Origin: Fremontodendron californicum
Taxonomy: Eukaryota > Streptophyta > Magnoliopsida > Malvales > Malvaceae
Length of the DNA stretch: 64,000 nt
Direction of reading: 5' to 3'
Assembly (NCBI GenBank): GCA_030761205.1
Contig: JAULJL010000039.1
Coordinates: forward strand, 4,784,001 to 4,848,000
Shown here: positions 46,043 through 56,199 of the stretch, one piece after another
How the letters are laid out: each line of letters starts with the position of its first letter
Numbering within the stretch: position 1 is the stretch's first letter
The notes under the pieces: model-generated
Databases searched by the model: none
The model's input: the letters and a program-made list of their open reading frames with translations, nothing else
Told to the model about the DNA's origin: nothing
Made by a program: the position numbers and the translations under genes

Positions 46043-47830
46043 AGATTGTTGCTAGTCCCTAGCAACGACTCAATAAAAATAAAATAAGAAAATCTAATCT
46101 AATCCATTTTCGTAGGAAATCACGGTGGCACTTAGCATGTGACACAAGCCTTTAAACCCCTAGGTGTCCCTAGTGGACGAGTTTAGTCTCGTGAGGGTTT
46201 GCTAGAACGATACCCACAAACATTGAAAAACTAAAATATAAGTAAACTACATACACTAAAAATATTTACTCCTAATCCTTTCAATATAAATTAGAGACAA
46301 TCTTTGAACAAGTCTTGTAAACTAATCAATAGCTCAAAGAATTTCACAAAAATTCATGCTTGAATGTAAATAAGTGAGTTAAGCCAATATTAACATAACA
46401 TATTTCAATCAAAATAGTGCATATTCAACTTAATCTCAACCTCTCACATGGGATACTCTCATGATTTTCACTCTTTAAAGTAGTGGTAAAGTGTTTACAC
46501 TCAATCAATCTCATGAAAACACTTCTACCATATGCTTGCTTGTCCACCTATTCTCCACTATTTAGATCATACAACTTCATAAATCAAGAGGTCTTTATTC
46601 AAGGTTGTAATGGGGCCAAGGGGTTTGTAATGTGGTTGAAGAACAAAAGGATAAAGATATCACAAAGGTTCCAAAGAGTTCATAAAGTTTAGAGACATAA
46701 TAAGATCATACAAAGAAATTTCTCAAAACTCTTTACAAGTACATAGTCACATAGGCTAAATATTCATGTTGAGCCTTTGCTTCATTCTAACCAACTTTGT
46801 AACATCTTTTTTTTTTTTTTTTTTGAATATGGGAATGTATTTAACAATGATCCCTTTCTTTTTCTTTTCTTTTCTTCCCCCACACTTATCTTTTGTTTCT
46901 AACCCAAATTTTCAACTAAAAATATCCCTTGTTTTTTGCAATATGTCTCAAAATATATAATCCATCTTTAGAACAAGGGTATGGATATAAGTATATTTAG
47001 GCTAGGTGTAAGTTGTGGTTACCAATAAAACAGCATATTTGATGTAGGCTCAAATTGGCTCACTAGTGGGGATGTTCTCTTGGAACATCAATAAGGGATG
47101 GCTGTTTGGCTCTGGTTATAATCCTAATGCCTCTATCATATTCATGTTGTCACATGTATCAATATAGTCTCAAACGGTTTAAAGCAAGTTCTAGAGAATC
47201 ATGTAATCATAAGAGCACTCAAGAAAGAAATTAGATTGATTTGTATAATGCATCAATCATTATAGGCTCAAAAACTCACAAGGATGATTATACAAGTCAG
47301 ATTAAGTCTAAACATGCTTTTTTCTCAATCAGCATATCATATTAACATTGGCTCATAAAAATTAGTATCAAGCTTAATTCTCAGGAAAATCTTCTCACTA
47401 ATAACCAGTTTAGACCTATGCAATTCATATCTCATCATTGTATTAAAAAGGAACTAAAACACACTAAAAAATAATAATAATAATAATAATAATAATAAAG
47501 ACTCATAAAAAAAAACAGTAGACAAAAATAAAAGAAATCCTAAATCATTCCCCCCACACTTAATTCTTACATTGTCCTCAATGTAAGTCTATTAACCCAA
47601 ATGAAAGAATCATGTGTAAGAGAAAAGAACTAATAACAAAAGAATAGGAATAACTAGACTCAAAACAAACTCATGCAACCTAAATAATCCTAAAATACTA
47701 AACAAAAATTAACAAGTAAACATAAAAAGATTAAAATCAAACTGACAAGGTATGTCTCAAGTCTCCCTTACTCAGACCTTGTTCAGAATGATTACTTCTA
47801 AATGTCTTAAAACACAACAAATTTTGTTTT
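46043..47830 (-). other. Ath-3 3' untranslated region
   Basis: Homologous to the same region of Ath-1 and Ath-2. It contains a (TTA)n microsatellite near 47469-47499 that is longer than in the siblings. No gene recognised. Confidence 0.8.
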
Positions 47831-48565
47831 TTAGTAGGGGGCAAGGGACATATTACCTGCAGAGGTTGCTAAACACTTATTATAACTGAGACACAACAAA
47901 CAAAATGTTAGATAATGTGACAAAGACAAAGTGCAATCCACTCCTTGCTCGTTCATATCTCTTTTTCTTTTTCCGAGCGTTTGCGAAACAACCGTAGCAG
48001 ATAAATACTCATAAGCTTGGAGCTTTTTGAGTAAATCTTCAATGGTTGTAGCAGAAATTATGGTTCTCCTTGCCTCTGAAAACATGAATCCATTTTCCAC
48101 AGCATTATCTAAATATGAAAGCAAATTACTAAAATAACCATTAATATTAAGCAAACCAATGGGTTTCTTATTTGTGACCAAAGATGACCAAGAAGCCACG
48201 CAAGCTATTTCTTCCAATGTACCCAGACCTCCTGGTAAAGCAATGAATGCATCGGCAAAATGGTACATGATTGTCATCCGTTCAGGGATATTCCAGACTT
48301 GTATTTCCTTACCCAAGGTAGGTCCACAAAAATCTGTGAATAGTTTTGGCACGATTCCTAAAACTGGACTTCCTCCGACGTGTGCTGCTGTAGCGACTGC
48401 TCCCATTAAACCCGTACTACCGCCTCCATAAATCAACTGGATCTTTTGTTGGGCAAGTATTACTCCAACTCTTATGGCTTCATCAGCGAATATGTTATTT
48501 TTCCCTGGATAAGCACCTCCAAAGACACAAATTTTTTTAATGCGCTGGGACGAAGTGCTTTCCAT
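47831..48565 (-). CDS. LOG: Captured LOG: cytokinin riboside 5'-monophosphate phosphoribohydrolase (244 aa)
   Basis: LOG enzymes release active cytokinin base from its riboside 5'-monophosphate in the cytosol. Visible motifs: KICVFGGAYPGK near residues 11-22 (most LOGs have CGSSPG here, so the Cys is replaced), YGGGSTGLMGAVA at 46-58, Arg96, and the family signature PGGLGTLEE at 111-119 with its Glu. PIGLLNINGYFSNLL (135-149) and a KLQAYEY end follow. The frame is complete and intron-free, whereas LOG genes usually have several introns (general knowledge). Homology to LOG ends near residue 188; the last ~30 residues read into sequence shared with Ath-2. The start at 48565 fits the family N terminus. 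It lies downstream of X within an LTR element in the same orientation. Confidence 0.92.
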   Translation of the reverse strand: MESTSSQRIKKICVFGGAYPGKNNIFADEAIRVGVILAQQKIQLIYGGGSTGLMGAVATAAHVGGSPVLGIVPKLFTDFCGPTLGKEIQVWNIPERMTIMYHFADAFIALPGGLGTLEEIACVASWSSLVTNKKPIGLLNINGYFSNLLSYLDNAVENGFMFSEARRTIISATTIEDLLKKLQAYEYLSATVVSQTLGKRKRDMNEQGVDCTLSLSHYLTFCLLCLSYNKCLATSAGNMSLAPY

Positions 48566-48840
48566 TTTTTTTTCTTTTTCGAGTGCCTGAAAGAGAATGA
48601 GTACATGGTGTAATATATAGAGGACTGAGTAGTGAATCAGACAAGAGTAATAATGTCGCCGAAAGTGTATCTGACCTGTCAGAAGAAAATGTTAACCTAA
48701 CAAAAGATTTTTGCGTGATTTCAGGAAGAAAATCAAAAAGAGAAGAAAAATCAACCGTAAAAGTCAAAAGTAATAATGTCGACGAAAGTGTATTTGGCAT
48801 CTTCCTCTGGTTTTACGTCCAGAAATGGCTTAAACGTCTT
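48566..48840 (-). other. Spacer between captured X and LOG
   Basis: About 275 bp. Contains a partial direct repeat (AATAATGTCGcCGAAAGTGTAT at 48650-48671 and its near copy at 48772-48793) and splice-acceptor-like TTTCAG words (near 48717-48722 and 48583-48589 on the reverse strand). The 87-codon open frame here (48537-48800) is poorly supported as a gene. Confidence 0.6.
48611..48620 (-). promoter_or_regulatory. Putative TATA box upstream of captured LOG
   Basis: Reverse strand CTATATATTA about 46-55 bases before the LOG ATG, suggesting that some native upstream sequence was captured. An ATG at 48604-48606 (reverse strand) lies between it and the LOG start, out of frame with LOG, and could reduce translation. 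Sequence suggestion only. Confidence 0.45.
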
Positions 48841-49377
48841 CTATGAGTCGAGGATATGCTTCCCATCCAGTTTTCTTACAAGCTGGCAAACAGGGTCTTT
48901 TAACATCAGATTCCCAAGATGTTGCCATTCCCTTTGGAATTGCGGCCATAAATCAAGAATTTCTCTTTGTACGTCTCCACTAGGATGCGTCTAAAGAGAA
49001 AGTTGGATATTACCCAAATTCTCCTTACTCAGTCCATCCTTAATGAATTCAATTTTATCATCTCGATTAGAGGACGGAATCCCAATAGAATGACATTTAC
49101 CGTTACACGTCCATCGTGCACATTTGTGGCAATTTGAACTCATGCGCTTTGCTCGTCGCTTCTTTGCAAAAGTGCTTCTACCTGTACCTGGTAAATGCAA
49201 AACAGGAAGATATTCATCTTCACGTACCTTGGCTTCAATTATCCAACGTATGTCTTCAGGAATCCCTTTGTGCATAAGCATTCTTAATCTTTCAAATCGA
49301 ACTTGGTAAAGCTTCAGTAAAATATTTCGAGGAAAAGGAGGAAATCGTTTCTGCAATCTTGTGAGAATATCATCCAT
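48841..49377 (-). pseudogene. Captured gene X: uncharacterised Cys-rich protein (178 codons, one nonsense codon)
   Basis: From ATG at 49377: MDDILTRLQKRFPPFP, a basic/hydrophobic N-terminal half with YQVRFERLR, HLPGTGRSTFAKKRRAKR, a Cys cluster CHKCARWTCNGKC (residues 83-95, C-X2-C-X4-C-X3-C), then a C-terminal half with LSKENLGNIQLSL. GAG-to-TAG at 48991-48993 stops it at residue 128; beyond it the frame stays open and matches Ath-2 to a natural stop at 48841-48843. It has no retroelement similarity that I can see, no introns, and is probably of host origin. I do not recognise the family; the Cys cluster may bind metal. A TATA-like sequence lies 35-45 bases upstream. Confidence 0.75.
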
Positions 49378-49410
49378 CTTGAAAAAAAATGAAAAAGAAA
49401 TTGAAAGAGA

Positions 49411-49420
49411 AATTTATATA
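49411..49420 (-). promoter_or_regulatory. Putative TATA box upstream of captured X
   Basis: Reverse strand TATATAAATT, about 35-43 bases before the X ATG. The 100 bases upstream (to about 49524) have no match in Ath-1 and are taken as captured sequence. Confidence 0.4.
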
Positions 49421-49549
49421 CAATATCAGTTTTGTGGGTAGCTGATGGGACCGACTTAAATAATCACGGAGTACCGTTATCCGCCATTTAACCGGGGTTA
49501 AAAAAATTGCTTTTTTTTTTTTTGAAGATTATAAAAATTATATTTACAT

Positions 49550-52500
49550 CTAGTTATTTTCAAAACAAGGATCAGAAAGAAAAACAACCTCTTCTTGAGT
49601 AACATGATTTTCCAAAAAGAGTTTGAGTCTTTGTCCATTTACCTTGAATACGTTACCATTTCTAGGATTCTCAATGTCAACTGCTCCATAATGATACACA
49701 TGCTTAACCACAAATGGGCCAGTCCATCTTGATCTCAACTTACCAGGAAATATGTGAAGTCTAGAATTATAAAGTAGAACTTTTTTCCCAACATCAAATG
49801 TTTTTCTTGAAATTAACTTATCATGAAAGGCTTTAGTTCTTTCTTTATGAATTTTAGAATTCTCATATGCATCTTTGAATACAGTTGGCCAGTAAAATCC
49901 ACACTGTAAAATTTTTGCAGCAGTTTTCTTTGATGAAAAATGACCACCACATGCCTCGGAATGACAAAACTTAATTACACTACTTACCTCATTGTCGGGA
50001 ATGCATCTTCGAAAAATCTGATCAGGACAATATTTGAACAGGTAAGGGTCATCCCAGTAGAACTTCTTTACCTCATTCAGAAACTTCCTTTTATCTTGGG
50101 GGCTCCATTGAGAAGGAATTTTTCCCAAAAAGGAATATTTCAGCTCGGATGGCAATGGTTTTAAATCCAGCTTGGGCGGTTCAATAGTTGATGGTACAGT
50201 GACATTTATGAGTGATGGAAGTTCCTCAAACTTTTGTTTCCAATAATGCTTATCCTGAAAAGAATTTAACAAAGAATCAGCGTGTGAACTTTCTGAAGCA
50301 TTATCAAACTCACATTCAATTAAATAAGTTTCTAAAGGATCATGGAATGTGGTAGTGGTGAGATGTTCATGAACAAGTTCTTCAATGAAATCCACTTCAT
50401 GTACTTCTGAATCATCACCAGGTTGCTTGCAAATGTTGAACACATTTAATTCTAAAGTCATATTTCCAAAAGAAATGTTCAAAATACCATTCCTGCAATT
50501 TATCAGAGCATTAGAAGTTGCAAGAAATCGACGGCCTAATATAACAGGAATTTGAACATTTGGATTTGAAACAGGATGTGTGTCCAAAACAATAAAATCA
50601 ACAGGGAAGTAAAAATTATCAATTTGAACCAAAACATCTTCAACTATCCCTCGAGGAATTTTTACAGAACGATCAGCTAGTTGAAGTGTAACAGGTGTTT
50701 CCTTGAGTTCACCTAAAACTAACTGTTGATAAACAGAAAAAGGCAAAATATTAACACTAGCACCAAGATCAAGCAATGCACGTTCTATTCTAGTGTTTCC
50801 AATGATGCATGAGATTGTTGGACATCCAGGATCTTTGAATTTTGGTGGAGTAAGGTGTTGAATGATTGAGCTCACACTTTCCGTCAGAAATGCTTTCTTT
50901 TGTACATTATGTTTCCTTTTAACTGTGCACATGTCCTTCAAAAATTTAGCATAAGATGGAACTTGTTTGATTGCATCCAATAAAGGAATGTTAATCTTAA
51001 CTTGTTTGAAAAGTTCATAAATTTCTGCATTTTGATTCAAATTCTTTATTGTTTGCAACCTTTGAGGAAAAGGAGCAGGATGCATACCTTTTTCTTTGTC
51101 CAAATTTTCAAAAAGTTCAGACTTACCATCATCCTTACCATTACTTTTCGGAGGGGAAGGAGGATCTTGGTCTTTTGATGGAATGTTTTTGTCAATTGCC
51201 TTTCCACTTCGAAGAGTTGTGATAGAACTGGCATTTTCCTGTTGAGTTTCATTGGAGCAAGAAACAAGACATTGAGTAGAAGAGTTAGGCTGAGGTTGAG
51301 CAGGAAACTTACCTTTTTCTTGAGTGCATAATGAAGCTGTCAATGTGGACAAGGTGTTTTTGATCTCATTGATGTCCTGTGAAGTTTGGTTATTCACATT
51401 TGCTTGTGTTTGCATGAATGCTTGCAATGTCTCTTCCAAGGTTTGTACATGTGAAGGTTGATAGGAAAAAGTGTTGCCCGGCTTTTGAGATTGTGGTACC
51501 TGAACATGATTATTATTCCGCCAACTGAAGTTGGGATGATTTCTCCATTCAGGGTTATACGTTTCAGAGTAAGGAAAAGGAAAAGGCTTTTTAAATGTGT
51601 TTATGGAATTTACTTGATCATGGAACGCTTCTTTAAGAATGGGAATGTTTGGACATTCAGAAGTGGGGTGTCCCATGATTTCACAAATTCCACAACTTTC
51701 TTCATTTTTAACCGTTTTGACTTCTTTTACTTCTCTAAGTTCCATGGCTTCAATCTTTCTAGCCAAATTAGCTACTTTAGCTTTTATCTCATCTTCTTGA
51801 CTAAAATGATATTTACCTCTGTTAGAAACAAGATTAGATCTATTGGAACTTTCAGAGGAATTATCTGTGTGCCAGGCTTGCGAGTTATCTGCCAAATGGT
51901 CTAGGTAGTCAAAGGCTTCTTCAGGTTCTTTTTCTAGAAACTCACCGTTACACATTGTTTCAACAAATTGTTTAGTTTCGGGAGTTAAACTTTCATAAAA
52001 GAAACTAATAAGACGCCATTTTTCAAAACCATGATGTGGACAAGAACTTAACAAATCTTTAAAACGCTCCCAGCATTGAAAAAATGCTTCATTTTGATTT
52101 TGATGGAAATTTTGAATCTGTCTTTTCAAAGCAGTAGTTTTATGTGCTGGGAAAAATTTCTTTAGAAACTCAGTTTGTAATTCTTGCCATGTGCCAATTG
52201 ACCTTGGTTTTAAATTATGATGCGAAATTTTTGCTTTATCTTTTAAAGAAAAAGGAAATAATTTTAGCTTGACAATTTCATTTGTACATTGTTGGTCATT
52301 AAAGGTGACACATACATCTTCGAAGTCTTTTAGAAACGACTAAGCACTTTCCGATTCTAACCCATGGAAATTTGGAAGCAAAGCTATCATACCTGGTTTA
52401 AAACGAAAGTTGTTTGCATTGAGAGGAAAAATAAACAAAGAGGGTGATGAGCTTCGAGTTGGTTGCAAGTAGTCACGCATGGTGCGTACTTGTCTGTTCT

Positions 52501-52627
52501 CATCTTCAGCATGAACACTTTCATTGTCAGCCATGGTAGGAGTTGTATTAGAAAGATTACCTGAAAAAGTTTCACAATAAAATCTAACTAAACGACGAGA
52601 TCTAAAATCACGTCGCCAAACAAGCAT
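49550..52627 (-). pseudogene. Ath-3 Gag-protease-truncated integrase frame with one stop codon
   Basis: A single frame from Met at 52627 (or MADNESV near 52534) to TAG at 49550-49552, interrupted once by TAG at 52340-52342 (Ath-2 has a Tyr codon here). Order: Gag with RTMRDYLQPTRSS, knuckle CGICEIMGHPTSEC, protease LLDLGASVNILP, then from KYSFLG a jump to integrase KIPSQWSPQDKRKFL, the zinc region CHSEACGGHFSSKKTAAKIL, FYWPTVFKDA, and a second jump (both sides share GATGC) to YENSKIHKER and the C-terminal KLRSRWTGPFVV block. RT, RNase H and the DDE core are absent. Without the stop it would encode about 1025 residues. Confidence 0.9.
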
Positions 52628-52639
52628 AAAACAAAGTTA

Positions 52640-52725
52640 ATATACAGATTAGGCGGTATAACCAGCCAATAAAAATAAAACAAAGTTAATATACAAATTA
52701 GGCGGTATAACCAGCCAATAAAAAT
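52640..52725 (-). repeat. Leader repeats of Ath-3 (2 units)
   Basis: Two TTAGGCGGTATAACCAGCC units about 51 bp apart, against five in Ath-2. Confidence 0.88.
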
Positions 52726-52761
52726 AAATATACTTATAAACTTATATACTTAGTATTGCTT

Positions 52762-52778
52762 TCCCGGCAACGGCGCCA
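52762..52778 (-). other. Primer-binding site of Ath-3
   Basis: Reverse strand TGGCGCCGTTGCCGGGA, the tRNA-Asp type PBS. It has one fewer G at the distal end than Ath-2. Confidence 0.9.
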
Positions 52779-52784
52779 AAAACT

Positions 52785-54259
52785 TGATGGAGACTCAATT
52801 AAGAGTTGTAAACCCAAGTGCAGGTTATGTTCAAGTAATAAATTCTCGGGTGTCCGAGGTCGAATCACAGGGAAGCGTATTAGTAAGTATAAGTTTATAA
52901 ATATATAAGAAAAAGAAAGTAAACAAGATATTAGGGAATCAACAACAAAAAAAGATAAACAAAATAACATAAAAGAAATTAAACAAGATATAAAAAAACA
53001 ATAATAAAAGATGTTGAGGTTAGAGAATCCACTCTTGGTGTTATGCTAAGGTTAATCTTGTTTTATTACACAATTGAAATCCACACATAAAGGAGGTTCC
53101 AATCGGAAGGTTTAGCAATTCAGTCCAAATTGTCCAACGTCCATAGCATATGATATTATGTTCATTTGGTGTCCTCAAAACTCATAAAAAGAGTCCAAGC
53201 ATTCCTTATGCCAAGGTATATGTCTACAACAAATCAAGGTTATGAAACCAAGCATTTACTGTGCCATTTTCATTGTCAATAATGAATCAAGATCCCTACT
53301 TTGCAAGTATGATTTTAAACCAAAAGAAAATATTATCTATACTAATTGATGATTCATTTTAGCTCATGTTTAAGAGACTAACCTTAGCATTTACCAAAAG
53401 CTTCACCTCATCACCTCAACAATATGATTAGCAACACATACTAGATATGAATAAAATGAAAAGGAATGTAAGAAACATAAGTAAAGAAAAAGAAAACTAG
53501 AGAAAGGAAAGAAGAAGAAAACTTATAGAATTTTATTACAATGGCTAATATCCTACCAATGTATCAATGTATCCTACACTCATCCAAGGCCCTCTATTTT
53601 TACACATTTTGGAGAGCTAAATGACAAGAGACAAGCTTTATAAATTTCAAAGGTAGGTATAATAGGTGGGTGCATTTTTCTAACAATTTTCGTCATATTG
53701 TATGACAATTCTGATCAGCCAGCTTGATGGTCGATTTTGTCAATGTTGGAGGCTCGATCGGATCAAATGGTCTTCTAGACAAATATACCCCTATCCGTTA
53801 TGGATCCATAGCCGTTGGAATCAGATCTTTTGCTCACGTGGATCGGACGATATGGTCAAAATACCAAAACGGTGCAGAACAGACGTCATTGCATATCAGC
53901 CAACTTGATGGTCGATTTCACTAGGGACAACGACTCCGTTTCAAGAAGTGTAAAACATGAAAAAGATAGATATGCCTCTTAACTTTGCACTATAAAAAAT
54001 TCAGCCTTATTGCTTCAGTGAAACTCCAGATATAGCTGATATGGTAAAAGGTGTCGGAACTGGAACTGAATTGGATTTGCCCTTAATTCTTGATTTAACC
54101 TAGTAATCTGAAATCACTCAAAAAAACTCGTGAAAAACACCAAATTACATAAAAATATAAAATATCATAAACACAATTAGACTAAGCAATAATAACTCGT
54201 ATTTGACATAAAACAATAATAAAACATAACTAAAAACTATATAATTATACGAGTTATCA
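52785..54259 (-). repeat. 5' LTR of Ath-3 (1475 bp)
   Basis: Same ends as its partner. The TATA position (reverse strand, near 53595-53603) reads TAAAAATAG, a single change from TATAAATAG and different from the change in the 3' LTR. Confidence 0.95.
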
Positions 54260-54264
54260 GGTCC

Positions 54265-54693
54265 CGTAGTGATACTCCTAGTTGACAATTGGGCCATAGT
54301 GGAGTGAGGAAACTAGTTTGGACCTAGGACCAATTGCAGGGACTGTTTGCGATATGAGGTTTCTATCCTTGGTATCAGGCTCTCGGGTTTGATCATTTTC
54401 AAGATTTTGTCCACAATTTCATCAGGATTGCAACCTTTGTGGCATTGACAAGTGCAGGATCCAGCAAGGATTGTATGTTCTGGACCTAATGGTTTTAGTT
54501 GATCTGAAGGCGATGTAGAGCCCTGAGAAAGTTCCCCCTTACTCTTACCCATATCCTCAAACATTTTCAGCAATTTGGCGAGTTGTTCTTTCACTTCCCT
54601 GATTTCATGCCTAAATTCCTCTTGATTGCGTTCCAAAGCACCCAATCGTTCCTCCGATTCTTTCCTGCAAAGAATACAATTATGAAGGTACAT
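54265..54693 (-). pseudogene. Tat-2 gag region 1, N-terminal part
   Basis: A 126-codon frame (54313-54693) with a heptad-like E/K/L-rich stretch (SEERLGALERNQEEF, REVKEQLAKLLKMFEDM) typical of coiled coils at Tat Gag N termini, then a polar linker and a PEHTILAGSC segment. It stops near 54313, and sequence up to the GGTCC duplication continues in a disturbed frame. The gag core domain seen in region 2 (RWYGQLS etc.) is not found here or at 44029-44554, so this copy has lost it. Confidence 0.7.
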
Positions 54694-56178
54694 GCTTTAT
54701 TTATATATGCATGAATATATTGATGATTAATGCATGAACATATACAGAGAAATTATGATGACTATGTATGCCATGGATGCAATCTAGTGTCAATCATGAT
54801 GCTTTTAAAAAATGAATAAATTGATGCGCAGGTATATACAAATAATAATCATGCATGTCATAAATGTATTCTACAATGAGTGACTATACATGCTATGACT
54901 GTAACATGATGTCAAAATGGTACATGCAAAGAATAAATGAATTAACACAAAGGTATATACGAAGAAATCAATGATTACACGAAAATGGTGGGACCTAAAT
55001 CTTGATTATTCAAATATCTCATTATGCAAGATTTGCCTCCAAATTTAATCTATGATTTTTTTGAAACATGTTTTCTCTATGAAAAATCAAACATATTATT
55101 TTTCAAAAAAATTTAGGAATAATGGATCCTACTATGGTACAATATGCAAATGTTCATTTAACACTATCGATCTACAATTCTTATTCAACCAATGAATGTT
55201 TGTGAAATCATCAAATGAGATTATTATTATCAATTGTTTATTGCAAAGAATAAGATCAAAAGTACAACCATGAATGTACATGCTCTATTCACATATGCAT
55301 GAAATGTGCAAAATGCAAAATGTTTTTTTTTTTTAAAAATTTATATTTTCAAATTCAAAAAGTTGATGAAAATTTGCCCCAACAGTATCAACTTATTTAG
55401 GCATCACGATGCCTTTGGGGCGGATTATCACATTTATTATGGGTGATGTACGTTCATCGTTGCCCAATCTACAATGCTTATTCAAAATGTAGAGATACTT
55501 GGTAAGAGATCAGAAGCATTCCTCCAAGTGTTCCTAACTTCGGTGCATCTAACGAAAATCCGGCATGGCTTTGCCTAGGTTCACTATATGAGGTGAATCG
55601 GTTCTAAAAGGCCCCGAATTGTTCCTCACTGTCACCAGTGAAGGCTAGTAAGGCATCCCGATGAAAACGGGTTCAATTCATTACAATCTATTTCCCTAGC
55701 CCATGCGGATTGTTAATCACGAAGGCTTAGGTAATTTAGTACTCCAGAAGTGTTTTGCTAACCCATGCAGATTGTTAATCACGAGAGTATAGCTACTTTA
55801 CTTCCACTTAAAGGGACGAAACCCGGGTATAGGGCTCATGATATGCAAATGCAAGTGCAATGTGTGTGAGGAGGAAAAACAAACCTTTCACCACCTATTC
55901 TACAAACCTTATTCTAAATGCCCTAGCACTTTATTAAAAGAACATTCAAGAATAATGTAACACATTAACCAACAAGCAATTATAATATAGAACCTTAAAT
56001 AACTAGAGAACAATAATAAAATGCATGCACATGAGTATGGATATATTAAAAACATTTTATTATTTTCAAAATTCTCCTTATTTAAAAAAATGTAGGATTT
56101 AAAATTAAATACCAATTAAACCAACAAAACCGAGACTTTGATAACACACGACTAATTCTAGGCCTGACTCTCTAAATG
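54694..56178 (-). other. Tat-2 5' leader
   Basis: Non-coding, between PBS and gag region 1. It has CATGATGCATGTAAA-type repeats (54690-54985), a near-duplicate block with CCCATGCGGATTGTTAATCACGA (55698 and 55764), and a C-rich stretch ACTGTCACCAGTGAAGG near 55640. No reading frame looks real. Confidence 0.7.
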
Positions 56179-56196
56179 TCCCCAGCGGAGTCGCCA
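56179..56196 (-). other. Primer-binding site of Tat-2
   Basis: Reverse strand TGGCGACTCCGCTGGGGA, three bases inside the 5' LTR. This is the PBS type known from Tat/Ogre elements, reported as complementary to a tRNA-Arg. Confidence 0.8.
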
Positions 56197-56199
56197 AGC

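Larger units (their letters stand above)
44555..54259 (-). mobile_element. Ath-3: Athila derivative carrying cargo genes X and LOG
   Basis: 9705 bp, inserted in Tat-2 gag region 1 with a perfect GGTCC duplication (44550-44554 and 54260-54264). LTRs 44555-46029 and 52785-54259 are both 1475 bp, with about twenty differences noted by eye. In sense order: 5' LTR, PBS, leader with two repeats, Gag-PR-truncated integrase, cargo (X then LOG), 3' region, polypurine tract, 3' LTR. RT, RNase H and the integrase core are deleted. The cargo lies in sense orientation just after the stop of the integrase remnant. Confidence 0.95.

Noticed and set aside
48537..48800. 87-codon frame directly upstream of and overlapping the LOG start
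   Set aside because: It crosses a low-complexity spacer with an internal duplication. The related 64-codon frame in Ath-2 (26930-27124) diverges at both ends.
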